Made by a program: the position numbers and the translations under genes
Shown: in pieces, positions 10,838 through 17,758 of the stretch
Layout: every line of letters begins with the position of its first letter
Numbering within the stretch: the first letter of the stretch is position 1
The notes under the pieces: model-generated
What the model was told of the DNA's origin: nothing
What the model saw: the letters and a program-made list of their open reading frames with translations, nothing else
Databases searched by the model: none
NCBI GenBank assembly: GCA_035455265.1
Contig: DATIFK010000077.1
Coordinates: 1-24,654, forward strand
Origin: MGOM01 sp035455265
GTDB lineage: Bacteria; Chloroflexota; Anaerolineae; Anaerolineales; E44-bin32
DNA length: 24,654 bases
Direction of reading: 5' to 3'

Positions 10838-10867
10838 ATTATAAGGGGAGACTGCGACTCTTGTCCA
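10838..10867 (-). promoter_or_regulatory. Sigma70-type promoter of the S1-domain gene
   Basis: TGGACA (10862-10867) and a perfect TATAAT (10838-10843) are spaced by 18 bases on the minus strand. The predicted start is near 10831, giving a 27-base leader. This site also fixes the gene start at ATG 10804. Confidence 0.75.
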
Positions 10868-10969
10868 TGGCGCGCCTGTCCGATCGATGCGGGAGTGCTG
10901 CCACACATCCTTCCACGGCGCAGCTTTTCCCCTGCCGTCTCGTGTGTGTGACCTCTGCGAGCTCCGGGA

Positions 10970-11085
10970 CCCCACCCCCACCCCCGACCCCTCCTCCGGC
11001 ATGCGCGAATTGTCACGTTGAGATTCTCTGCCGGGGGAGGGGAGAGTTCCTCGAGGGGGGCGGGGGCCAAGGGCCTCCGCCCCCC
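10970..11085. other. G-quadruplex-capable tracts and a large GC hairpin in the S1/chlI gap
   Basis: The 424-base divergent gap (10805-11228) holds no gene. At 10970-10991 the minus strand has four runs of at least four G with loops of 2, 1 and 1 bases. At 11033-11066 the plus strand has runs of 5, 4, 6 and 5 G with loops of 1, 12 and 1. The second tract runs into an inverted repeat with 14-base arms at 11055-11068 and 11072-11085 (one mismatch, 3-base loop). Whether these structures form or regulate anything is unknown. Confidence 0.55.
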
Positions 11086-11195
11086 TTCGTCTCCACCCCC
11101 TCTCCGCCACGAGCGACCTTCAAGAGGCTGGCTACACAGCGGACAAGGGGTTGGGGGTGAGGCCGGCAGTCGAATCGCTGCGAGCTGTGGACGAA

Positions 11196-11222
11196 TTGTC
11201 TTTGCGCACCAGGCGGTATAAT
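11196..11222 (+). promoter_or_regulatory. Promoter of chlI, predicted leaderless start
   Basis: A perfect TATAAT at 11217-11222 is followed by six bases and then the GTG start of chlI at 11229. The usual distance from the -10 hexamer puts +1 on the G of that GTG. A possible -35 is TTGTCT at 11196-11201, but the spacer is only 15 bases, so the -35 is uncertain. Confidence 0.6.
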
Positions 11223-11228
11223 GCCGCT

Positions 11229-12338
11229 GTGGCCTCCATCTACCCGTTCACCGCCATCGTCGGCCAGGAGCGCATGCGCCGGGCGCTCATCCTGAACGCC
11301 GTCAACCCGCGCATCGGCGGCGTACTCATCCGCGGCGAGCGGGGCACGGCCAAGTCGACCGCCGCCCGGGCGCTGGCCGCCTTGCTGCCCGAAGTTCGCG
11401 TCGTCGCCGATTGCCGCTTCGGTTGTGACCCCGATCAGCCCATGACCTGGTGCACCGAGTGCCGCGAGCGTTCGGCCGCCGGCGAAAAGCTCCCCGTCGC
11501 CCTGCGCCGCACCTCCTTCGTCGACCTGCCCGTCTCGGCCACCGAGGACCGCGTCGTCGGGACGCTGGATATCGAGCGCGCCATCAAGGAAGGCGAGCGG
11601 CACTTCGAGCCCGGCGTGCTGGCCGCCGCCAACCGCGGCCTGCTCTACATCGACGAAGTCAACCTGCTCGACGACCACGTCGTCGACGTCCTGCTCGATT
11701 CGGCCGCTCTGGGGATGAACATCGTCGAACGGGAAGGGATTTCCTTCACCCATCCGGCCCGCTACATTCTGGTGGGGACGATGAATCCCGAGGAGGGCGA
11801 CCTGCGGCCGCAGCTGTTGGACCGCTTCGCCCTATCGGTCGAGATCCACGGCCTGCGCGAGGCGCGCGACCGCATCGCCATCATGGAGCGCATCCTGGAG
11901 TTCGAGGCCGATCCGGAGACGTTCCGCACCACCTGGCTCGATAAAGAGAACACCCTCTCGCACGAGATCGAGGAGGCCCGCCGCCTGGTCGACCAGGTCA
12001 CCTACTCCAAGCGGGACCTGCTGGCCATCGCCGCGCTGACGTCGTCGCTCCAGGTCGATGGACACCGCGCCGACCTGGTCATCCTCAAGGCCGCCCGAGC
12101 GCACGCCGCCTTCGAGGGACGCACCTCCATCACCCCGCGTGACATCGCCCTGGCGGCCGAGCTGGCCCTGCCCCACCGCCTGCGCCGCGGCCCCTTTCAG
12201 CAGGTCGAGGTCCATCTGGACGACCTGCAGGCCCGCATCCAGCAGGTCCAGAGTCAGATCGGTGAGGAAGGCGAGGCCGCACCGGCCCCGGGCGAGGCGG
12301 ACGAGAGCGCCCCAAAAAAAGTCGCCCGCATAGCGTAG
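11229..12338 (+). CDS. chlI: Mg/Co-chelatase small subunit ChlI (AAA+ ATPase), zero-frame product
   Basis: The 369-residue zero-frame product is the AAA+ motor subunit that, with the VWA subunit, powers metal insertion into a tetrapyrrole by the large chelatase subunit (ChlH or CobN). The family N-terminus YPFTAIVGQE begins right after the start. Walker A is GERGTAKST (36-44) and Walker B LLYIDE has D142 and E143. A CxxxC plus CxxC cysteine set (62, 66, 75, 78) and an MNPEEG segment follow, all intact. The start is GTG 11229: it sits one -10 spacing downstream of TATAAT and matches the family N-terminus, although the frame stays open to 11151. The frame stops at TAG 12336-12338, six codons after an A7 run in the acidic, Pro/Ala-rich linker. 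The same run permits a -1 shift into the VWA frame. Confidence 0.94.
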   Translation: MASIYPFTAIVGQERMRRALILNAVNPRIGGVLIRGERGTAKSTAARALAALLPEVRVVADCRFGCDPDQPMTWCTECRERSAAGEKLPVALRRTSFVDLPVSATEDRVVGTLDIERAIKEGERHFEPGVLAAANRGLLYIDEVNLLDDHVVDVLLDSAALGMNIVEREGISFTHPARYILVGTMNPEEGDLRPQLLDRFALSVEIHGLREARDRIAIMERILEFEADPETFRTTWLDKENTLSHEIEEARRLVDQVTYSKRDLLAIAALTSSLQVDGHRADLVILKAARAHAAFEGRTSITPRDIALAAELALPHRLRRGPFQQVEVHLDDLQARIQQVQSQIGEEGEAAPAPGEADESAPKKVARIA

Positions 12339-12374
12339 CCCGCGAGGGCGCGGACGAGCAGGAAGCTCGCGGGC
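12314..12374 (+). promoter_or_regulatory. Putative programmed -1 ribosomal frameshift signal (chlI to chlD)
   Basis: The heptamer A-AAA-AAA (12314-12320) is in the exact zero-frame phase X-XXY-YYZ required for tandem tRNA-Lys slippage. Downstream a perfect 9-bp stem, GCCCGCGAG (12338-12346) with CTCGCGGGC (12366-12374), encloses a 19-base loop. The spacer is 17 bases, longer than the usual 5-9. An alternative pairing of 12324-12329 with 12369-12374 would start three bases after the heptamer. The zero-frame stop lies at 12336-12338. Only weak purine-rich SD-like sequence is seen upstream (GAGG at 12294). Confidence 0.7.
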
Positions 12375-13291
12375 AGGTCGAGCCCGGGCAGCAGCCGGTC
12401 ACCGCCAGTCTGTCCGCCCGCTGGTGGGAGGGCGGCGACCGGGTCAAGACCGGCGAGGTCTTCGCCCCCCGCCGCATCGAGAACCCCTTGGACAAGATGA
12501 CGCGACGCCAGGGCGGCCGACGCACCCAGACGCGCACCGATCGTCGTCGCGGGCGCTACATCATGGCCCGGCCGGCCAACGGTCTCCACGAAGACATCGC
12601 CTTCGACGCCACCCTGAGGGCGGCCGCCCCCTTCCAAAAGGAGCGCCGCCGCGAGGCGCGCCCGGTCGCCTTCGCCATCGAACCCTCCGATCTCCAGCAG
12701 AAGGTTCGCGTGCGCAAGGCCGCCAACCTGATCCTGTTTGTCGTCGACGCCTCCTGGTCGATGGCCGTCGCCGAGCGCATGTCGGCCACCAAAGGGGCCA
12801 TCGTCTCATTGCTCACCGATGCCTACCAGCGGCGTGATCGCGTCGGCCTGGTCGTCTTCCAGAAGGACCGCGCCCTGACCGTGCTGCCGCCGACGAACTC
12901 GGTTCAACTGGCCCAAAAGGCGTTGGCCGACATCCCCGTCGGCGGCAAGACGCCGCTGTCCGCCGGACTCAAACTTGCCTACGAGACGTTTCAGCAGGAG
13001 AAACTACTCCATCCCGATACCCTCCCGCTGATGATCCTGCTGACGGACGGGGCCGGGAATGTCTCGATGAGTGACCTACCCCCTCAGGAAGAGGCGCATC
13101 GCATCGCCGACATGCTGCACGAGAGCCATGTCCGTTCGGTGGTCATCAACATGGAACATGCCGCCTTCGACCAGGGCCTGGCCACGGCCCTGGCCGAGCG
13201 CCTCGGCGGTCCCTGTTACACTCTGGGCGAACTGAAGGCAGAGCATCTGTACCGCGCGGTGCGACAGGAACTCGAGCTCAGTTCGAGCTGA
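12320..13291 (+). CDS. chlD: VWA half of chelatase subunit ChlD, reached by -1 frameshift from chlI
   Basis: This frame holds the linker and C-terminal von Willebrand A domain of the chelatase D subunit. The linker ends in family-typical sequence TGEVFAPRRIENPLDK, then GRRTQTRTDRRRGRY, then DATLRAAAP. The VWA domain has the MIDAS motif DASWS (bases 12745-12759), a GKTPLS segment with the conserved Thr, and LLTDGAGN. The frame is open from 12266, yet has no ATG, GTG or TTG before TTG 12488, which lies inside the conserved PLDK stretch and has no clear ribosome site. Independent initiation is therefore unlikely. With a -1 shift at 12320, chlI plus this segment gives a single ChlD of about 687 residues (AAA+, linker, VWA), a normal ChlD size. 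If there is no frameshift, this would be a stand-alone VWA protein from 12488. Confidence 0.88.
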   Translation, partial: SRPHSVAREGADEQEARGQVEPGQQPVTASLSARWWEGGDRVKTGEVFAPRRIENPLDKMTRRQGGRRTQTRTDRRRGRYIMARPANGLHEDIAFDATLRAAAPFQKERRREARPVAFAIEPSDLQQKVRVRKAANLILFVVDASWSMAVAERMSATKGAIVSLLTDAYQRRDRVGLVVFQKDRALTVLPPTNSVQLAQKALADIPVGGKTPLSAGLKLAYETFQQEKLLHPDTLPLMILLTDGAGNVSMSDLPPQEEAHRIADMLHESHVRSVVINMEHAAFDQGLATALAERLGGPCYTLGELKAEHLYRAVRQELELSSS

Positions 13292-13351
13292 GGCTCCATC
13301 CGGCGGCCCACGCCGGCCCATCCTCCAACCTCCCGCAGGGAGCCACAACGG

Positions 13352-14401
13352 ATGAACCATCGACCCAACATCGCCGCCCCTGCTCTCCTCCTGCTCGTCG
13401 GTTTGAGCCTTGGGGCATGCGGCCCGCGGGCGGCCTCGCCCCAAGGCCCCTCCGCGGCGACCACGATCCGCGTGGGCTACTTCCCCAACATCACCCATTC
13501 GCAGGCGTTGATCGGCATGGCCCGGGGCGACTTCCAGCAGGCGCTCGGTCCCGACGTCACCATCCAGGCCACGACCTTCAACGCCGGCCCTTCGGTCATC
13601 GAAGCGATGTTCGCCAGTCAGATCGATCTGTCGTACATCGGCCCGAACCCGGCGATCAACGGCTACGTCCAATCCGACGGCGAGGCGCTGCGCATCGTCG
13701 CCGGAGCAACCAGCGCCGGCGCTGCGTTTGTCGTGCGGCCGGAGGCGAACATCCAGACCGCCGCCGACCTCCATGGCAAGCGCCTCGCCAGCCCCCAACT
13801 GGGTAACACCCAGGACGTCGCTCTGCGCGCCTATCTGGTCAACAACGGGCTGAACACCGTCGAGCACGGCGGGGACGTCGACGTTGTACCCACGGCCAAC
13901 CCGCAGATTCTGGATTTGTTCAAGCTGGGCCAAATCGACGGCGCCTGGGTCCCGGAACCGTGGGCCAGCCGCCTCATCGTCGAGGGCAACGGGACGCTCT
14001 TCCTGGACGAGCGCGACCTCTGGCCCGACGGCGACTTCGTCACCGCCCACATCATCGTGCGAACGGCATTCCTTCAGGAACACCCCGACCTGGTTCGCGC
14101 CTGGCTCGACGCCCACGTGTCCGTCACCCAGTGGATCCTCGACCACCCCGAGGAGGCCCAGTCGCTGGTCAACACTGAAATCGAACGCCTCACTGGCAAC
14201 ACGCTGTCCCCCGAAGTGATCGCCATGGCCTGGTCGCGCCTTCGCCCCACGTGGGATCCCATCTCGACGTCGCTGCTGGCCTCGGCCCAAGGCGCCTTCG
14301 ACGCGGGATTTCTCTCGGAGCCGCCGGACCTCAGCGGCATCTACGATCTCTCTCTTCTCAACGACGTGCTGGCCGAAGGCGGCCTGCCGGCGGTGAAGTA
14401 G
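13352..14401 (+). CDS. NitT/TauT-family ABC transporter substrate-binding lipoprotein
   Basis: A 349-residue periplasmic-type binding protein of the SsuA/TauA/NrtA/ThiY class. The N-terminus is a lipoprotein signal with lipobox LGAC (Cys23), so it is membrane-anchored outside the cell. The mature part has the family pattern: IRVGYFPNITHSQALIG, then VIEAMFASQIDLSYIGPNPAIN, then DLHGKRLASPQLGNTQD and IDGAWVPEPWASRL. The ligand could be a sulfonate, nitrate, taurine, thiamine precursor or similar small anion; sequence alone does not decide. ATG 13352 has AGGGAG about nine bases upstream. It lies 60 bases after chlD and just before the cognate ATPase and permease, so it is probably part of the same operon. 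Confidence 0.93.
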   Translation: MNHRPNIAAPALLLLVGLSLGACGPRAASPQGPSAATTIRVGYFPNITHSQALIGMARGDFQQALGPDVTIQATTFNAGPSVIEAMFASQIDLSYIGPNPAINGYVQSDGEALRIVAGATSAGAAFVVRPEANIQTAADLHGKRLASPQLGNTQDVALRAYLVNNGLNTVEHGGDVDVVPTANPQILDLFKLGQIDGAWVPEPWASRLIVEGNGTLFLDERDLWPDGDFVTAHIIVRTAFLQEHPDLVRAWLDAHVSVTQWILDHPEEAQSLVNTEIERLTGNTLSPEVIAMAWSRLRPTWDPISTSLLASAQGAFDAGFLSEPPDLSGIYDLSLLNDVLAEGGLPAVK

Positions 14402-14424
14402 CTCAAGCCCGTCCCGGGGATGCG

Positions 14425-15198
14425 ATGAGTCTCGAGATTCAGGCTGTCGAGAAGGAATTCCCGACGCGGGACGGACCCCTGGCTGCCCTCGGTCGCATCG
14501 ACCTGACGATCGACGACGGGGAATTCGTCTGCCTGGTCGGTCCCTCCGGCTGTGGCAAGACGACCCTGCTGTACATCCTGGCGGGGCTCGAGCCGCCGAC
14601 GCATGGCCAGGTCTTGGCCGACGGGCAGCCGGTCAGCGCGCCGGATCCGGATCGAGTCTTGATCTTCCAGGACGGAGCCCTGTTCCCGTGGCTGACCGCC
14701 CAGGGAAACGTCGAGTTCGGGCTTCGCATGAAAGGTCTCTCGCGCGAGCGGCGCGAGCAGCGGGCCCAGGGGCTGCTGCGCACCGTTCACCTGCAGGGCT
14801 TCGAGCGCGCCTGGATTCATCAACTTTCGGGCGGGATGCGCCAGCGGGTGGCGCTGGCGCGCGCCCTGGCCGTCGATCCGGCGGTGCTCTTGCTGGACGA
14901 GCCTTTCGGCGCTCTCGATGCCATGACGCGCGAGCGGCTCCACCAGGAGCTGCAGGAAGTCTGGCTGACGACGCACAAGACGATGATCTTCGTCACCCAC
15001 AACGTCCGCGAGGCCGTCGTCCTGGGCAATCGCGTGCTGGTCTTCTCACCCCGGCCGGGACGCATTGTCTCTGAGCACCGCATCCATCTGCCCCGGCCGC
15101 GCCACGTGGAGGATCTGGAAACTGCCGAAGAGGCGGCCCGCATTGCCCTCAGTCTGCGCCTCGCCGGCGAGGTGACCGATGACCATGCCCAGCGGTAG
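14425..15198 (+). CDS. NitT/TauT-family ABC transporter ATPase
   Basis: The 257-residue ATP-binding subunit of the importer has Walker A GPSGCGKT (39-46), a Q-loop FQDGALFPW, the signature LSGGMRQR, Walker B LLLDEPFGALD and the H-loop TH. SsuB, TauB and NrtD are its closest type. The start is ATG 14425, with GGGGA five bases upstream. An ATG at 14420 is out of frame and ends at once in TGA, and the longer open frame to 14251 runs inside the preceding gene. It begins 23 bases after the binding-protein stop and overlaps the permease start by 20 bases, so translation of the two is likely coupled. Confidence 0.95.
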   Translation: MSLEIQAVEKEFPTRDGPLAALGRIDLTIDDGEFVCLVGPSGCGKTTLLYILAGLEPPTHGQVLADGQPVSAPDPDRVLIFQDGALFPWLTAQGNVEFGLRMKGLSRERREQRAQGLLRTVHLQGFERAWIHQLSGGMRQRVALARALAVDPAVLLLDEPFGALDAMTRERLHQELQEVWLTTHKTMIFVTHNVREAVVLGNRVLVFSPRPGRIVSEHRIHLPRPRHVEDLETAEEAARIALSLRLAGEVTDDHAQR

Positions 15199-15991
15199 TC
15201 TCGCGCCGCGACGCTCGATCCGCCCCGGCGGCCGGATCGTTTGGATCCGTCGGATCGGCTTCTTCCTCGGGCTGGTGGCCTTGTGGGAGGCCCTGGCGCT
15301 GCTGCGTCTCTGGCCCACCTATCTGTTTCCGACTCCTGGCCAGGTCCTCGAGTCGTTGGCTAGGGGATTCCGCGACGGTACGTTCCTCATCGGCATTCGG
15401 GGCAGCCTCGGCCGCCTGATCGAGGGATACCTGATCTCCCTGGTCGTCGGCCTGACGCTGGGTTTGTTGATGGCGCGCTTGCGCTGGGTGAAGGACACCC
15501 TCGGGCTGGTGGTGATGGGGATGCAAGCGTTGCCGAGCATCTGCTGGCTGCCGCTGGCGCTGTTGTGGTTCGGCCTCAACCCGTCCGCCATTCTGTTCGT
15601 CGTGGTGATGGGCTCGGTCCTCTCCATCGCCCAGGCGACGGAGGACGGGGTGCGCAACACGCCCCCGATCTATCTGCGCGCGGCGAGCAACCTGGGAGCG
15701 CGGGGCTGGCAGCTCTATCCCCGCGTGATTCTGCCGTCGGCCCTGCCGTCGATCATCACCGGCATGAAGCTCGGATGGTCGTTCGCCTGGCGTTCGCTGA
15801 TGGCCGGCGAATTGCTCTACACCCTTCCTGGCCTCGGCGCCTTGCTGACGATGGGACGTGAGCTCAATGACATGAGCCGCGTTGTGGCGGTGATGCTGGT
15901 GATCATCACCGTCGGCCTGCTCACCGATCAACTGCTCTTCGGGCAAGTGGAGCGGCGCGTGCGCGACCGCTGGGGGTTGGCGGGAGGCTAG
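15179..15991 (+). CDS. NitT/TauT-family ABC transporter permease
   Basis: A 270-residue inner-membrane permease of the SsuC/TauC type with about six hydrophobic segments. The EAA cytoplasmic loop that docks the ATPase is present as RAASNLGARGWQLYPRVILP, followed by SALPSIITG. ATG 15179 follows GAGGTG by four bases; a second in-frame ATG lies at 15185. It overlaps the 3' end of the ATPase gene and is the last gene of this block. A 7-bp hairpin (GGGAGGG/CCCTCCC, 15993-16012) follows the stop directly but without a T-tract. The N-terminal 25 residues are Arg-rich, consistent with a cytoplasmic N-terminus. Confidence 0.94.
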   Translation: MTMPSGSLAPRRSIRPGGRIVWIRRIGFFLGLVALWEALALLRLWPTYLFPTPGQVLESLARGFRDGTFLIGIRGSLGRLIEGYLISLVVGLTLGLLMARLRWVKDTLGLVVMGMQALPSICWLPLALLWFGLNPSAILFVVVMGSVLSIAQATEDGVRNTPPIYLRAASNLGARGWQLYPRVILPSALPSIITGMKLGWSFAWRSLMAGELLYTLPGLGALLTMGRELNDMSRVVAVMLVIITVGLLTDQLLFGQVERRVRDRWGLAGG

Positions 15992-15992
15992 T

Positions 15993-16012
15993 GGGAGGGA
16001 CAAGCCCCTCCC
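15993..16012 (+). terminator. GC hairpin after the ABC importer genes
   Basis: GGGAGGG and CCCTCCC form a 7-bp stem with a 6-base loop beginning two bases after the permease stop. No T-tract follows, so it is a weak terminator candidate or a 3'-end stabiliser. Confidence 0.35.
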
Positions 16013-16042
16013 GACCCACCCGCAGGAGGGTCCTCGAATCCC

Positions 16043-16227
16043 CACCGGTACCCCTCCCCCTGCTTGAACCTGACTCGCTTCCGTCCGGCCTCTGCCCGGG
16101 GCAAGAGATGGACAATCAAAAGCGCGGGGACCGGTGCTCCCCCTCTCTTCGAGCCCGCCCTTGCGCGCCTCGCACATCCGGTTTCACCTGACCCCCACCC
16201 CTACCCCTCCCCCTGCTTGAACGTGAC
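16043..16227. repeat. Direct repeat pair and C-rich tract downstream of the importer
   Basis: Two 26-base copies (16049-16074 and 16202-16227) differ at one base and share the core CCCCTGCTTGAAC; similarity extends leftward through CCCACC. The second copy overlaps four runs of at least four C (16192-16213), a G-quadruplex motif on the minus strand. Between them, about 16090-16137 resembles 24608-24654 (shared core GATGGACAA, then GCGGGG), so this looks like a dispersed intergenic repeat family. No gene is seen in 15992-16285. Confidence 0.5.
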
Positions 16228-16285
16228 CCCCGCAGTCATTCAGACTCCTCAGGGGTAGGGGGTAAGGCGGAGGGACTCGCCGAGG

Positions 16286-17542
16286 TCACGCCACCAGGGG
16301 TGCGGCTCGCGCCGACTGCTTCGCCAGCAGGCGTCCGATGCGGTGGTCGATGGCCGCCAGGGCTTCACGGCGGCGCCAACCGTCGGGCCAGCGCTCGACG
16401 GCCTGGCGCGCCCGATCCGCCCATTGCAGCGCCTGGTCCTGATCGCGGGCTTCCCACTCGTAGTACTTGGCCGCTTCCAGACAGGGCTCGGGATTGTCCG
16501 GCGACAACTCGCTCCACGCCGCCAGGGCCTCGAGGGCATGCCCGCGCCGGCGCTGCGATCGCAGGAGGTTGGTGAAGGCTCTCAAGGCTTCCTGGCGCTC
16601 CAACCCACGGGCCTCGTCCATCGCGTGACGCAGCGCCGCCTCGGCGGCCTGGTGCCGGCCCTGTTCGGCGTGCCATCGCGCCACGGCCAGCGCCTCCGAG
16701 CTCGTCAGCGCCTCACCCGGCATCTGGTGCCGCTCGAGCACGGTCGAGGCCAGGCCCACGAGCGTCAGCACGTCGACGGCGTTGTGATACAGGACCCGCG
16801 CCATGGCGGTCGTGTCGCCGCTGCGCAGGTATTCGAGGTACAAGCCGGGGATGAGAGCGCCCGGCACATCCTGCTCGGTCCGCTCCACACCCAGGAGCTC
16901 CGCTTCGAGAGTCCCCAGGGTGCAGTCGGGCAGGGCGCGCCGCCAAAGCCGGCGCGACGGAAACAGCAGATCGAAGTGCGGCCGCGCCGAGAGGCTCCAG
17001 CGGCGCCTCAGCCCGATCCCGTAGCGCATCTCCAGCAGAGGCAGATCGAAGGCACGTCCGTTGAACGTGACGAAACCGGACGTCTCTTCGAGGTCCTCTG
17101 CCAGCGCTCGCAGCATCCCGGCCTCTTCGGCCGGATCGCGCAGGAAGTATTGGCGCAGGCGGAAGCCCTCGGGGGTGAATCGGCCGAGGCCGACGAGGAA
17201 GACCAGCGTACCCGCGCCGCCCGCCAGCCCGGTGGTCTCGGTGTCGAGGAACAGCAGGCGGTCATAGGCGAGCTCGCCCAGGCCGGGCTGTCGCGCCAGA
17301 TCGGCGGCCAGCCGCGAGTCGAAATCGAACAGTCGGCCCAGCGGTCGCCGGCCGTGGAGATAGTCGGCGGGGTAGGTTGCTTGGCGGCGAAAGGCCGAGC
17401 CGGAGGGTGTCGGGACTTCTTCGCCGGCCAACATTTCGCCGGCCGACGGTGCGGCTTCGAGGCGGGGCTCAACGCGCGCCTCGCCCGGTCGGCGACGGCC
17501 CAGGCGTTGCAGGCGACGGCGGAGTTCAGCGCTTTGGGTCAT
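16286..17542 (-). CDS. YprB-like RNase H-fold (DEDD) exonuclease with C-terminal helical repeats
   Basis: A 418-residue protein with two parts. Residues about 95-265 form an RNase H-like exonuclease domain of the YprB type. Motif I is LDTETTG with D100 and E102, motif II is FNGRAFDLP, and motif III is YHNAVDVLTL. These acidic residues bind two metals in DEDD nucleases. Residues about 270-418 are alpha-helical with TPR-like character (ARWHAEQGRHQAAEAALR, then ALEALAAWSELSPDNPEPCLEAAKYYEW), probably a protein-binding arm. The substrate is unknown; DNA or RNA 3' trimming is the family expectation. ATG 17542 has no visible ribosome site. A TATAAT at 17635-17640 (minus) could give a leader of about 86 bases. 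Confidence 0.87.
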   Translation of the reverse strand: MTQSAELRRRLQRLGRRRPGEARVEPRLEAAPSAGEMLAGEEVPTPSGSAFRRQATYPADYLHGRRPLGRLFDFDSRLAADLARQPGLGELAYDRLLFLDTETTGLAGGAGTLVFLVGLGRFTPEGFRLRQYFLRDPAEEAGMLRALAEDLEETSGFVTFNGRAFDLPLLEMRYGIGLRRRWSLSARPHFDLLFPSRRLWRRALPDCTLGTLEAELLGVERTEQDVPGALIPGLYLEYLRSGDTTAMARVLYHNAVDVLTLVGLASTVLERHQMPGEALTSSEALAVARWHAEQGRHQAAEAALRHAMDEARGLERQEALRAFTNLLRSQRRRGHALEALAAWSELSPDNPEPCLEAAKYYEWEARDQDQALQWADRARQAVERWPDGWRRREALAAIDHRIGRLLAKQSARAAPLVA

Positions 17543-17633
17543 GCGGCGGCCGAAGTCGACGGCGTCGGGGCGGCGAGCAACGTCACGACTCTCACGTGAC
17601 CTTCGACAGTGACAGCCTCTCTTCGGCCGCGGC

Positions 17634-17746
17634 TATTATAGTCTCCGGAGACATTGACGGGGCACCCCACTGCTCATCGCTGTCTCCTCCTTTGGCGAAT
17701 GCCTCCGCCGGGTTACCCCCCTCACCGCCCCGGCGGAGGCGCTTTT
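17634..17746 (+). ncRNA. Possible small RNA ending in an orphan intrinsic terminator
   Basis: At 17701-17746 the plus strand carries a perfect 12-bp stem (GCCTCCGCCGGG with CCCGGCGGAGGC, 16-base loop) followed by GCTTTTAAG. No plus-strand gene ends here; both neighbours are minus-strand. A TATTAT at 17634-17639 with GTGACA 19 bases upstream could start a transcript of about 100 bases. No match to SRP, 6S or tmRNA signatures was recognised. This is a structural guess only. Confidence 0.3.
17636..17677 (-). CDS. Possible 13-codon leader ORF upstream of the YprB-like gene
   Basis: On the minus strand a very good ribosome site (AAAGGAGGA) lies eight bases before ATG 17677. The ATG opens a 13-codon frame, MSSGVPRQCLRRL, that ends in TAA within a TATAAT box. 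A 12-base palindrome GTCTCCGGAGAC (17641-17652) covers its last codons. It could be a leader peptide or a chance arrangement; nothing else supports it. Confidence 0.2.
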   Translation of the reverse strand: MSSGVPRQCLRRL

Positions 17747-17758
17747 AAGCCACCGAGT

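Noticed and set aside
10805..11110. N-terminal extension of the S1 protein to 11110
   Set aside because: It would contain the promoter and low-complexity Arg/Gly/Pro-rich sequence; the S1-family start fits ATG 10804.
11151..11228. Longer ChlI from GTG 11151 or 11157
   Set aside because: It would place the TATAAT box inside the coding region and adds residues not found at ChlI N-termini.
12488..13291. VWA gene as an independently started ORF from TTG 12488
   Set aside because: The start lies inside conserved ChlD sequence, has no clear ribosome site, and the same frame codes family-typical residues upstream to the A7 run. I treat it as the frameshift extension of chlI, while keeping sequencing error as an alternative.
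14251..14424. Longer ABC ATPase start at 14251
   Set aside because: This part overlaps the binding-protein gene; ATG 14425 has a ribosome site and starts at the domain.
17640..17750. SRP, 6S or tmRNA gene in the YprB-kinase gap
   Set aside because: The conserved SRP GGAAG-type loop, the 6S bubble and the tmRNA tRNA-like ends are not visible.
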